NCBI GenBank assembly: GCA_024276125.1
Contig: JAJRXT010000129.1
Location: 1-64,000, forward strand
Length of the DNA stretch: 64,000 nucleotides
Direction: 5' to 3'
Source: a bacterium
GTDB taxonomy: Bacteria; SZUA-182; SZUA-191; JAJRXT01
The position numbers and the translations under genes were made by a program. The notes under the pieces were generated by a model that saw only the letters and a program-made list of their open reading frames with translations, ran no database searches and was not told where the DNA came from. Below, in pieces: positions 1 through 8,401 of the stretch (position 1 is its first letter; every line of letters begins with the position of its first letter).

Positions 1-18
1 GCCCTACTTTAACTTAAG

Positions 19-429
19 TTATATGGAACGTAGGCGCCGAGCCTCGGCAAAGGCCGCCTCAGCTTCAGCCTGTCGCCCTAATTTTTGCAAAGTCTCGGCT
101 TTGTCATTCCAATACTCATCATCATTGGGGTCAATTTCTATTGCTTTATTATAACAGATAACAGCCTCTTCATAATGTTCTAATTTAGCTAAAGCATACC
201 CTTTGTTATGCCAGACGCAGGCATCCTGCGGGTTTATACTGATAGCCTCATCATATGCGGCAATGGCCTGCTCATAGCGTCCTGATTTACGCAAGGTACA
301 CCCTTTGCCACACCAAGCGTAGGCATCTTGCGGGTTTATGTCTATAGCCTTATCATATGCGGTAATTGCCTGCTCATAGCGCCCTAATTCATTCAAGGGT
401 ATCCCTTTGTTATGCCAAGTACCGGCCTC
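19..429 (-). pseudogene. 5'-truncated TPR-repeat protein
   Basis: The frame encodes tandem tetratricopeptide repeats of 34 residues (pattern NKGYALAKLEHYEEAVICYNKAIEIDPN), nearly four units, ending with a short Glu/Ala-rich tail. TPRs are protein-interaction scaffolds; no partner can be inferred. The ORF track starts at the ATG at 396, but TPR sequence (AGTWHNKGIPL) continues in frame upstream to a TAG at 430-432. There it meets a tgtttcggggtg palindrome. So the real gene began further upstream and its 5' part is gone, replaced by repeat DNA. No signal peptide or ribosome binding site belongs to what is left. It might still be translated from the internal ATG, but I read it as a remnant. Confidence 0.75.
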
Positions 430-433
430 CTAT

Positions 434-511
434 GTTTCGGGGTGTCCCACCCCGAAACCAATACAGGGATGCGTTGCCCTTAACAGTTTCGGCTTGTCCC
501 CAAGCCGAAAC
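434..511. repeat. Two palindromes of the GTTTCGG family
   Basis: Two inverted repeats, 434-458 (GTTTCGGGGTG, short loop, CACCCCGAAAC) and 486-511 (GTTTCGGCTTG, loop, CAAGCCGAAAC). Relatives with the same arms recur between many genes, for example near 7.9, 12.9, 20.6, 20.8, 26.2, 34.4 and 37.2 kb. Here the first one abuts the broken end of the TPR gene. Confidence 0.8.
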
Positions 512-597
512 ATCGACAAAAACACTTATTGTGTTATCAGCTTTTTTTACGATCTTACTCATGAAAATTCTATAAAATGGTGCAGTATTACCAGGAA

Positions 598-1755
598 TCA
601 CTCATGTATCACTCGCTGAATAACTACTTTAAAGAGGTTTCCGTTATGGTCGTCTTCAAAATCAATATGAGGATATGCTTTCAACGCACGAATAATGCCG
701 CTTCCCAATCCCCGATAAGGCAGTATTTTGGTAGCATAGGATGCCAAAATCGGATTTCTGATGTTTGAATTTCCTCTTTTGATGTTTTCGATAGTCAGAT
801 TGTTTGGGAGATGTCCCGTACTGATGATTTCCAATCGGTTAGCAAATATAAACAGCCTAACTGGCGCTGAGACAAAATAATCGCGATGAATAAGTGCATT
901 GGCTACCAACTCCTCCAGGGTAATTCTTGGAATCTCCGGCTCCCCAGGGGTATTAACATTTTGTTCTCCCTGAATATGCCGGATGTTTCCAAGAACAAAA
1001 CTCATGCTTTTATGAAAAATATCCCCTAATTTTCCGGTAATATCCTGACTGTCGATGTAGTGTTCCTCATGGATTTCATTGCCGGGAAAAGCTATGGCTT
1101 TGACAATAAAGACAGGTAGTCTTGAACTGGGATTTTTGGCAAAAAGCAAGGCTCCGCTCCTGTTTAATACGCCATCTTTCATTAGGTTCATGTTTTTCAG
1201 TAATTCCGTCAGGGACATATCCTGCTTATCCAGAGATTCACCAAAGTTCCGTTCATAAAAGGTTTTGAAATAGTCAGTGTCCAAGTCAGCTACAGTCAAA
1301 CCGGGAACCGGAATCTCATCGCCATGAATCAAACCTGCGCTCTGATACATTCGCTGAATCTCTTCTCGGGATGTTGCCTTGCGCTTGTCTGATCCACTTT
1401 TGACCCAGATGACCCCGTTTTTGTCCATATAGGGTTTGCTGATACCGTCCGGGGCAACAACCCGCATAACCAGTCCGTCCGGTGCGGTGATGTTTTCCGT
1501 TTGTGGATTGATTGGGGGCCTGACCTGCTGGGATGCCGCATTGGAAACAAGTTGATTCAATCGTCCCATGTCCTTACGTGTCAAACCGGCAAAGGTGCCG
1601 TCATCACTAACACCGATAAATATTGTACCTCCCCCTGAATTGCTGAATGCTACCATTTCCTGAGCCAATGATGTTTCGTTTGTGACATTGGCTTTGAACT
1701 GGTGTTTACTATCTTTACCACGACTGATAATTTCTAGGAGTTCTGTGGTTTCCAT
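598..1755 (-). CDS. AlbA_2 (Schlafen-type) / RecG C-terminal-like ATPase-domain protein
   Basis: This 385-residue protein has an N-terminal AlbA_2 domain (residues about 5-130, with QEMVAFSNSGGGTIFIGVSDDG), the nucleic-acid-binding or nuclease-like domain also found in Schlafens. A C-terminal HATPase_c_4 region (about 255-370) carries EELVANALIHRDYF and GLGSGIIRALKAYPH, as in the COG2865 'RecG-related' family. Known members are called transcriptional regulators or helicase relatives, but function varies. The ATG at 1755 lies inside the 3' end of the upstream PHP-ATPase gene (22-base overlap), with an AGAGGAG ribosome site about 9 bases upstream in that gene. The two genes are therefore almost surely co-translated. 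Pairing with an SMC-like ATPase suggests a defence role; that is inference. Confidence 0.85.
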   Translation of the reverse strand: METTELLEIISRGKDSKHQFKANVTNETSLAQEMVAFSNSGGGTIFIGVSDDGTFAGLTRKDMGRLNQLVSNAASQQVRPPINPQTENITAPDGLVMRVVAPDGISKPYMDKNGVIWVKSGSDKRKATSREEIQRMYQSAGLIHGDEIPVPGLTVADLDTDYFKTFYERNFGESLDKQDMSLTELLKNMNLMKDGVLNRSGALLFAKNPSSRLPVFIVKAIAFPGNEIHEEHYIDSQDITGKLGDIFHKSMSFVLGNIRHIQGEQNVNTPGEPEIPRITLEELVANALIHRDYFVSAPVRLFIFANRLEIISTGHLPNNLTIENIKRGNSNIRNPILASYATKILPYRGLGSGIIRALKAYPHIDFEDDHNGNLFKVVIQRVIHE

Positions 1756-4379
1756 ATTTCGTATCTCCTCTGGCGTTGTCTAAATGCTTCTTCACCGCCT
1801 TCCATAATATCCACGATTTCTTGCTGCAGTTTCGGACAGTCAATGCTGCCGCTTGTCACGTGAACGGTGTCATCAGAATAGGCGCAGGAAATAATTTGTT
1901 CTGCATCGCTAAGCACGGGAAAATTGGCATTATGGGTAGCAAAAATAAATTGCGTCTTTGGCTTGATGCTACATATCAATTTTATTACATCCTCATAAAT
2001 AGTTTGATTGTCCAGATCGTCTTCCGGCTGGTCGATGATAAAAAGATCGTTTTCCTGCTGGCTAAGAACAAAAAGAATTAAAGCTGATGCGCGCTGCCCC
2101 AGCGAATGGTGTTTCAGTTCATTGCCGCGATACTCGATAACAAACCGGTTGGGAACCTGCCATCTCAAAAGAGCAGATAGATTTTCAGTAAAAGATTGCT
2201 CAAAAACCGAAGCCGAAGCAGCAAGCTTGGTTTTGACGTTATCAAATTCTTTGTACATGGCTCCAAAATCGGAAAATTCTTTGATAAGTGATAAAAAAGT
2301 CACCTCCCGGATACGGCTGCCCCTAAAAATATCTTTTATAAAGGTAATGAAGGCGGCCTTGTCACCCTTGAATTCTGCTTTGATTTCAAGCGAAGAATGG
2401 CTGCTGTTAATTTTGTCGAGTTCTGCCTGAATCTCTTTGTATTCATCACGCCAGAGTTCGTTAAGTGCTGCCAGTTCTTGTAACAATTCCTGCTTCAGAC
2501 TTTTATGGACAGATTCCTGCTTATCCAAAGCCTGGAGCATTTGTGACGCTTGCTCCACTGTTTTACGAAGCTCGCGGAATTCATCCAGGCGTATTGCTTG
2601 TAATCCATCTTTTTGCAGTTGTTCAGCCAGTTTTCTTTCAATTTCTGCGAATTCTTCCTTGAGACTATTCTTGAGCTTCTCAAACTCCTCAGCTTTCTTT
2701 TTAAGCTCAACCAGTACCTGCTTACTTGTTGAGAGGGCTTCTCTGATGCTTGCAAAAGATACAATCAACCCGTCATATATGACAAAAAAATCGTCAAAGA
2801 ATTTCTTGCTTTGTTTTGATGTGTAGACACGCTGATTTTTCAAGTCGTCTTCATACTGGTCAATAAAAGATTCCAAATCCTCAAGATAGGATTTGGTAAA
2901 AGAAACAACCTGGGAGCGCTTTATGGAATCTGTATCAAAATCAACCTGCTTTTGCAGTTTTTCTTCCACACTGTGTTCTTTATAAAACCTCAGCCTATAT
3001 TCAGCGTCCAGCTTCTTGTCTTCATATTCATTTTTTCTCTCTTGCATATTGGAGAGTTTTTTCAATCGAGTAACTAGCTCAATAACTTTCCCGCGTTGTG
3101 CCTCGATGCGTGATCGAATCCCGGAAAGCTTCTCGCCGACTAATTTTTCCACCAGATCCTTTTCAAAACCCTCGCCTGTGGCGGATAGGTCTTTCTGTCC
3201 AAAATAAATGGGTTTGTGCAAAATGGTTTCCCGAATGGAGATACCTGGTTGAAGGATATCGTCAATATATACATCTGGTTTTTCCCTGTTTATACGGCGG
3301 ATTTCATATTGCCTGCCCCTTCTGTCAACGGCAGTAATAGTAACTTTGCCTCCACTGCCCAAGACATGGTTGACAAGGCGACTCTTGTACTCTTTGTCGA
3401 GAACCTTTTCCCCGAAAGGAATATCAAGTGTATACCGGATAGCCTCCAGAATGGATGACTTACCGCTTCCGCGGATGCCGATGAGGGTATTGAGTTCCGG
3501 CGCCAGATTGATCGTTTTACCCTTCAGTACGCCGCCGTCAAAAGATACGCTAAGAATGTGAGAATGGGTATAGTGGGGAATTTTCTTGGCAGCTAAGCGG
3601 TTTTTATAGTCAAGCAGAGCATACTTGACTGCTTCAAAGGTGAAATCACCGATTTTCAGATAACAGCGTTTTCCCTGCCCAATTTGATCAATCGCTTTCG
3701 GATCGGAACCTTCCACTTCCGCTGGATAGGCATCGCCAAACCATCCCTGTACTTTTACGCGGCATTTGCGCTCAGACACATCATGGGTTCTGACTTTTTG
3801 AAACGCCAAGCTTCTCTGACGGAAAAATTCATTCTTCCCCAGTTCCTCAAGGCGTCCACCATCCAATTCATGCCACAATCCGCAGTGTACTTCCACATGT
3901 GCAAAAACAAGAAAAAAATCCTTGTGATAGCCTTCCAGTCTTTTGATAGTATCGATTAATCCCGAAGAGCTGCGGCCGTTTTTATTCTCGTATTCTTCCG
4001 GGGTTTTACCTTCAAAAATAATATTCAGAAATTGATTTATATAATACTGACCGTTTGTCAACCATTCATCGTTGAATACAATAAGTGTGTGAATACCATT
4101 AGCTCCGTCATTTACCGACAGTTCCACCCCCGGCAGAAGAAATATCCCCTTTTTCTGTGCAGTTTTCCGTAATGCCTTAAACTCATCGAAATCAAACTTG
4201 TTATGATTGGTAATTACACCAACTTCGATTCCAGCGGACTTGAGCGCATTGATATAGTTTGAATAATAATAGTTTATATCGCTTGAATATGAAAATTCCT
4301 TATCTGCCTTGGTATGCAGGTGAAAATCAGCACGCAGCCAGCGGCTTCCGTTCAAAAAACTATTATTGCAAGATGCCAC
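1734..4379 (-). CDS. PHP-domain plus SMC/ABC-like ATPase, TrlF/Ppl-type
   Basis: The 881-residue protein starts with a PHP phosphoesterase domain: HxH at residues 20-22 (ADFHLHT), then VITNHNKFDF, LLPGVELS and FAHVEVHCG, which would bind metals. Next come a Walker A (IGIRGSGKSS, about residue 300), a long coiled coil (about 420-700), an ABC-type signature (HSLGQRASA), a Walker B (LFIIDQPEDDLDN) and a switch His (ATHNANFP). This layout matches the NCBI 'TrlF family AAA-like ATPase' and, from memory, the one-gene Ppl anti-phage system. The start is a GTG with GAGGA just upstream. The gene is followed by an overlapping AlbA_2 gene. Domain calls are firm; the defence role is inferred. Confidence 0.88.
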   Translation of the reverse strand: MASCNNSFLNGSRWLRADFHLHTKADKEFSYSSDINYYYSNYINALKSAGIEVGVITNHNKFDFDEFKALRKTAQKKGIFLLPGVELSVNDGANGIHTLIVFNDEWLTNGQYYINQFLNIIFEGKTPEEYENKNGRSSSGLIDTIKRLEGYHKDFFLVFAHVEVHCGLWHELDGGRLEELGKNEFFRQRSLAFQKVRTHDVSERKCRVKVQGWFGDAYPAEVEGSDPKAIDQIGQGKRCYLKIGDFTFEAVKYALLDYKNRLAAKKIPHYTHSHILSVSFDGGVLKGKTINLAPELNTLIGIRGSGKSSILEAIRYTLDIPFGEKVLDKEYKSRLVNHVLGSGGKVTITAVDRRGRQYEIRRINREKPDVYIDDILQPGISIRETILHKPIYFGQKDLSATGEGFEKDLVEKLVGEKLSGIRSRIEAQRGKVIELVTRLKKLSNMQERKNEYEDKKLDAEYRLRFYKEHSVEEKLQKQVDFDTDSIKRSQVVSFTKSYLEDLESFIDQYEDDLKNQRVYTSKQSKKFFDDFFVIYDGLIVSFASIREALSTSKQVLVELKKKAEEFEKLKNSLKEEFAEIERKLAEQLQKDGLQAIRLDEFRELRKTVEQASQMLQALDKQESVHKSLKQELLQELAALNELWRDEYKEIQAELDKINSSHSSLEIKAEFKGDKAAFITFIKDIFRGSRIREVTFLSLIKEFSDFGAMYKEFDNVKTKLAASASVFEQSFTENLSALLRWQVPNRFVIEYRGNELKHHSLGQRASALILFVLSQQENDLFIIDQPEDDLDNQTIYEDVIKLICSIKPKTQFIFATHNANFPVLSDAEQIISCAYSDDTVHVTSGSIDCPKLQQEIVDIMEGGEEAFRQRQRRYEIWKPQNS

Positions 4380-4411
4380 AGTTATTCCTCTTCTATTCTG
4401 ATTACCGCTAC

Positions 4412-4420
4412 ATTATACCA
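4412..4420 (-). promoter_or_regulatory. Extended -10 promoter for the PHP-ATPase operon
   Basis: On the minus strand the sequence reads TGGTATAAT, an extended -10 element with a perfect TATAAT, about 33 bases before the GTG start. I see no good -35, which extended -10 promoters do not need. Confidence 0.5.
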
Positions 4421-4715
4421 CATTAACAGCTTGGCGTTTTTCTGGAGAATCTTTTCCGGGATATTGCGGGCTACAGCAATGATGGTGGCGTTTTATGTTT
4501 CTATAAATCTTGTAACATTCTGAATTTATACTGTCATTCTAAAGCGAAGCGAAGAATTTCTCAGACTATGCGAGAAGACCCTTTGCTTCACCCAGGGTGA
4601 CAGTTTAATCTGTCCGCATAACATTTTATCATACTGTTTTAACATCGCCAACCAATTTTTTAAAATTGACATGCAGACCAATAAATGCTACTCTCTGGTT
4701 TAGACTTAGTTTAAA

Positions 4716-4725
4716 TTGCAATTAG
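4716..4725 (+). promoter_or_regulatory. TTGCAATTAG motif upstream of fur
   Basis: The ten bases TTGCAATTAG end 15 bases before the fur ATG. The same ten bases occur at 5597-5606, 37 bases before feoB. Shared placement before two genes of one iron regulon suggests an operator, though it does not look like a classical Fur box. Confidence 0.35.
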
Positions 4726-4740
4726 AGTGCGGACGCAATT

Positions 4741-5190
4741 ATGGATATAACAGAAATAACAGAAGAATTTAAAAAATTCCTCCTGCATAAAAACCTTAAA
4801 TTTACCCCAGAGCGGCAAATTGTGCTTGAGGAAGTCTTTAAGATTCATGATCACTTTGAAGCTGAAGACTTATTGCTTAAAATCAGGCAAAACAGCCGCC
4901 GCGTATCAAGAGGCACTATCTATCGCACGCTGGAGCTGCTGGTGGAAAGCGAATTAGTGCGCAAAGTGGCCTTTATAGAAAAACATACGCATTATGAACA
5001 CGTATACGTACATAAACATCACGAACATTTAATCTGCCTAAAATGTAAAAAAGTAATCGAATTCTTTAGAGAACCCTTAGAAAAAGAGCTGACCCAAGTA
5101 TGCAAAGCCAATCAATTTGTTATGAAAAGCCATAAAATTGAAGTAACAGGCTATTGCAGGGATTGCAATATACAAAAGCCTAAAACATGA
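4741..5190 (+). CDS. fur: Fur-family ferric uptake regulator
   Basis: The 149-residue protein has the Fur winged helix (TPERQIVLEEVFKIHDHFEAEDL, then RVSRGTIYRTLELL), followed by the metal-binding dimerisation half with His-rich EHVYVHKHHEHLICLKC and two CxxC pairs (CLKC, CRDC) for structural zinc. Length and order are normal for the family. It should repress iron uptake genes when Fe(II) is available. Its stop codon overlaps the feoA start (ATGA), so the two are translationally coupled and it probably autoregulates the feo operon. A Zur or PerR role cannot be excluded by sequence, but feo linkage favours iron. Confidence 0.9.
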   Translation: MDITEITEEFKKFLLHKNLKFTPERQIVLEEVFKIHDHFEAEDLLLKIRQNSRRVSRGTIYRTLELLVESELVRKVAFIEKHTHYEHVYVHKHHEHLICLKCKKVIEFFREPLEKELTQVCKANQFVMKSHKIEVTGYCRDCNIQKPKT

Positions 5191-5420
5191 AATATACCCT
5201 AAACGACTTAAAACCGGGCGATACCTGCCGGATTATAAAATTAATAGGCCAAGGCGGATTCAGACGCCGCTTAATGGATTTGGGGCTGGTAAAAGGCGCT
5301 AGGCTCACCCTTAAAAAACTGGCGCCCTTAGGCGATCCTATTGAAATCGAAGTAAAAGGATATAGCCTGTCCCTGCGCCGGGCTGAAGCCGCAAAAATAT
5401 ACGTGGAAATATTAGTCTGA
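5187..5420 (+). CDS. feoA: FeoA ferrous iron transport accessory protein
   Basis: A 77-residue SH3-like protein (LKPGDTCRIIKLIGQGGFRRRL, RLMDLGLVKGARLTL, PIEIEVKGYSLSLRRAEA) typical of FeoA, a small cytoplasmic partner of FeoB. The ATG overlaps the fur stop by four bases. The feoB gene follows after a repeat-filled gap of about 220 bases, so the operon has probably been stretched by insertion. Confidence 0.92.
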   Translation: MKYTLNDLKPGDTCRIIKLIGQGGFRRRLMDLGLVKGARLTLKKLAPLGDPIEIEVKGYSLSLRRAEAAKIYVEILV

Positions 5421-5428
5421 TTATAGCC

Positions 5429-5538
5429 CAATGCTGTTGACTTAAGGTAGTTATCATTCTGAACGAAACGAAGTGGAGTGAAGAATCTGTCCCCGTATAG
5501 CAAGCAGATTCTTCGGCTTTCAGCCTTAGAATGACAGG
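5429..5538. repeat. GTCATTCTGA-family repeat between feoA and feoB
   Basis: Starts with the terminal motif CCAATGCTGTTGACTTAAGG, then TCATTCTGAACGAAACG, inverted AGATTCTTC/GAAGAATCT arms, and ends AGAATGACAG. The element lies within the feo operon. Its right terminal motif is missing. Confidence 0.8.
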
Positions 5539-5596
5539 CTAAGAAAAGTCTTTTAAACAGATATTTTTTTGCCGCATAATTTATACTGTGTCTAAG

Positions 5597-5606
5597 TTGC
5601 AATTAG
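5597..5606 (+). promoter_or_regulatory. TTGCAATTAG motif upstream of feoB
   Basis: Second exact copy of the motif found before fur, 37 bases before the feoB ATG and just after the repeat insertion. It may give feoB its own regulated promoter; this is inference. Confidence 0.35.
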
Positions 5607-5643
5607 TCTCTTCGGGGCTGAATATCAAAAGGAATATCAATAT

Positions 5644-7743
5644 ATGGCGGATAGAAAATATAAAAAAATCACTATAGCGCTTGCCGGTAATCCCAATTCC
5701 GGTAAGACCACCACCTTTAACAGCTTAACCGGCGCCCGCCAGAAAGTGGCCAATTACCCGGGCGTTACCGTAGAAAAAAAAGAAGGCCGGCTTACCTATA
5801 AAGATTATAAAATTAAAGTGGTGGACCTCCCCGGCACATACAGTCTGACCGCTTATTCTATTGACGAGCTAATCGCCCGTAACTTCATATTAAATAAAAG
5901 ACCGCAACTGGTGGTGGATGTAATGGATGCCGCCAATCTGGAGCGGCATCTGTATCTGGCTGTGCAATTTATAGAGCTTGAAATCCCCATGATTATCACC
6001 TTAAATATGATAGATACGGCCAAAGCCAAGGGCTTTGATATAAATGTAGAGCAACTGTCAAAACTCATGGGTATACCCATTATACCGACCGCAGCCAAGA
6101 CCAAAAAGGGATTACCCGAATTATTGGAGCAAATTGTAGATACAGCGGAGCATCCGAAAAAATATAAAAAACCGCAGATAAGCTATGGCGAGGAATTAGA
6201 CGAGGAAATAGATAAATTACAAACGATAATGATTGATGATAATGAGTTATCTCGAAAATTCCCCATTCGATGGTTAGCTATAAAATTATTGGAAAATGAC
6301 AGCCAGGTTATAAAACATATAAAAAATACAGCGCAGCAGCCTGATGTGATATTGGATACCGCTGAAAAAAGCCGGCGGCATATAAAAAGTATTTTCGGCG
6401 AGGATGCGGAGACGATTTTAGTAGACCGCAGATATGGTTTTGTGGAAGGGGCTTATCATGAGGCGGTAAAAAGTACGCCGCAGGAGCGTGTGGATATATC
6501 CGAGGTAATAGACCGCATTCTGACTCATAGGGCGCTTAGCCTGCCCATATTTTTTACTCTGATGTGGATGGTGTACAATCTGGCTTTCGCTGTTACTGAA
6601 GGCCCTACGCGATGGCTGGAGGGTGGAGTATCATTTTTAGGGCATATAGTAGGCGGGGCGCTGCCGGTTGGTTTTTATCGTTCTTTGATTGTAGACGGTA
6701 TTATCGGCGGGGTGGGTAATGTTTTGGTATTATTACCCCCCATATTGGTGTTGTTTTTAGCCATTGCCATATTGGAGGACAGTGGTTATATGTCACGGGT
6801 GGCCTTTATTATGGACAGGATTATGCACCATATCGGCCTGCATGGTAAGTCGGTTATCCCCATGCTAATGGGATTCGGCTGCGCCGTGCCGGCTATTATG
6901 GCCACTAGGACGCTGGCCAGCAAGCGTGACCGTATCGCTACTATGCTTATTATACCATTTATGAGCTGCGGCGCTAAGCTGCCGGTTTATGCGGTATTTA
7001 TTACGGCTTTTTTTAAAAGCAGTGCAGCGGGTAATGTTTTATTCTCAATATATATTCTGGGAATTCTAATGGCTGCTATTGTAGCCAAAATATTTCAGCA
7101 TACTTTATTTACCGGAGAGTCCACGCCCTTTGTAATGGAGCTGCCTCCGTATAGACTGCCGACGGCAAAGGGTCTGCTGATTCATATGTGGCAGCGCTCT
7201 CGATTGTATATAAAAAAAGCGGGTAAGGTAATCCTGCTGGCTTCTGTTGTCTTATGGTTTATGAGTAATATTTCGCTTGCTCCCAAATCAGAGCAAAGCT
7301 TACCCTTAAAACCGGCTGACGCCCAAATGCAGGCTAGTCTAAAATTGAAAAACAGTCTGGCGGGTTATTTGGGGCGGGGGCTGGCGCCGTTTTTAAAACC
7401 GATTGGCTTGGGAGACTGGCGAGTCGGGGTGGCGCTTTTTTCTGGTTTTGTGGCCAAAGAAGTCGTCATCTCCACCATGGCTACGCTATACAGCTTGGAA
7501 GACGTAGGCGAGGATGCGGCGCCGCTTAGGGAGGCTATAGCGAAAGACCCTTTCTTTACTCCATTGAGGGCTTATACCCTGATGGTTTTTGTTCTGCTGT
7601 ATTTACCCTGTATGTCTACCATTGCTATTATGAGAAAAGAAACCGGCGGATGGACCTGGCCGGCTTTTACAATGGTCTATACTACCGCTATTGCATGGAT
7701 AGTATCCTTTGCGGTATACCATGGCGGCAGTTTGTTTTTGTAG
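5644..7743 (+). CDS. feoB: FeoB ferrous iron transporter
   Basis: The 699-residue inner-membrane Fe(II) transporter has an N-terminal G domain with G1 GNPNSGKTT (residues 15-23), G3 DLPGTYSL and G4-like TLNMID. A helical spacer follows, then the membrane part with two nucleoside-recognition 'Gate' halves (GFGCAVPAIMATRTL with the conserved Cys, and FSGFVAKEVVISTMATLY). Length is normal for the compact type. The ATG start is preceded by AGGA about 11 bases upstream. It forms an iron module with fur and feoA. Confidence 0.95.
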   Translation: MADRKYKKITIALAGNPNSGKTTTFNSLTGARQKVANYPGVTVEKKEGRLTYKDYKIKVVDLPGTYSLTAYSIDELIARNFILNKRPQLVVDVMDAANLERHLYLAVQFIELEIPMIITLNMIDTAKAKGFDINVEQLSKLMGIPIIPTAAKTKKGLPELLEQIVDTAEHPKKYKKPQISYGEELDEEIDKLQTIMIDDNELSRKFPIRWLAIKLLENDSQVIKHIKNTAQQPDVILDTAEKSRRHIKSIFGEDAETILVDRRYGFVEGAYHEAVKSTPQERVDISEVIDRILTHRALSLPIFFTLMWMVYNLAFAVTEGPTRWLEGGVSFLGHIVGGALPVGFYRSLIVDGIIGGVGNVLVLLPPILVLFLAIAILEDSGYMSRVAFIMDRIMHHIGLHGKSVIPMLMGFGCAVPAIMATRTLASKRDRIATMLIIPFMSCGAKLPVYAVFITAFFKSSAAGNVLFSIYILGILMAAIVAKIFQHTLFTGESTPFVMELPPYRLPTAKGLLIHMWQRSRLYIKKAGKVILLASVVLWFMSNISLAPKSEQSLPLKPADAQMQASLKLKNSLAGYLGRGLAPFLKPIGLGDWRVGVALFSGFVAKEVVISTMATLYSLEDVGEDAAPLREAIAKDPFFTPLRAYTLMVFVLLYLPCMSTIAIMRKETGGWTWPAFTMVYTTAIAWIVSFAVYHGGSLFL

Positions 7744-8171
7744 CTGCCGACTTTAAAGATCAGCCTGTTAGCCCTTAATAAGGCGGGTTTAAAAACCCGC
7801 GGCTACGAGTTAGTTTTAAGCCGATTTTTCGGCTTGGGTACAAGCCAAAATATATGTTGTAGGGATGTCTCATCCCGAAACACCTGCGCTTTAAGCAATT
7901 AGTTTCGGGGTGAGACACCCCGAAACATAAAGAACATAAAGGTCGGATTCAGGGACGAGCCCGACCTTTATGTTTCTGTATATCCCATGCCAAACATCAA
8001 ACATAAACTCAACCTGCTATAAACATACCCAAACAGACCCTCCAACGGCTAAGCATAATAAATATTTAATGGAATTTTTATTCTAAAACATAATCATAAT
8101 AATAAAGGACCCCCACATATAAAAGTAATGAATTAATATGAAGATTATTGCAGTTAACGTTGGGGTACATT
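7744..8171. repeat. Repeat-filled intergenic region
   Basis: Contains a CGGGTTTAAAAACCCGCGGCTAC palindrome (near 7785), a GTTTCGGGGTGAGACACCCCGAAAC palindrome (about 7901-7926), and a hairpin built on AAAGGTCGG / CCGACCTTT (about 7938-7972). The first part resembles 48.1 kb (GCCGACTTTAAAG ... CGCTACGAGTT). No gene is visible. Some hairpins may terminate feoB transcription. Confidence 0.65.
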
Positions 8172-8393
8172 ATGAAAAAGGGGACATTATTATGCTTTAT
8201 TGGCGTGGCGCTTATTTTTAAGGAATTCTCCGATACTATGGAGATTAAGGGCTCTGTTAATAATTTACTTGATAAAGATTCTGTCGATCCGGCATTGCCC
8301 GCCTTGCCGGATGATGAACCGCAGCCCGGAATGACCTGCACGCTGGTTGTAAATTATAAATTTCAATCTGAACCGGTTTGGAGGTTAGGATAA
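8172..8393 (+). pseudogene. C-terminal remnant of a TonB-dependent receptor
   Basis: The 73 codons from the ATG at 8172 resemble only the last strands of a TonB-dependent outer-membrane receptor: EFSDTMEIKGSVNNLLDKD, then DPALPALPDDEPQPG and a closing VNYKF strand. A whole receptor has about 600-800 residues with plug and barrel; all of that is missing upstream, where repeats sit. The last residues (QSEPVWRLG) extend past the usual terminal aromatic. It directly precedes a periplasmic binding protein and a sensor kinase, a gene order I know from intact receptor operons. I read it as a deletion remnant. Confidence 0.7.
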
Positions 8394-8401
8394 ATTAAGA
8401 G

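Larger units (their letters stand above)
4380..4740. other. Intergenic region between divergent operons, with a diverged repeat
   Basis: Separates the minus-strand defence-like operon from fur. It holds the extended -10 promoter, a diverged copy of the GTCATTCTGA..GAATGACAG repeat at about 4532-4602, and the fur leader with a TTGCAATTAG motif. No coding potential is evident. Confidence 0.7.

Noticed and set aside
2465-3561. Several plus-strand ORFs over 60 codons within 2.0-4.0 kb
   Set aside because: They are antisense shadows of the PHP-ATPase gene, which has clear Walker and PHP motifs.
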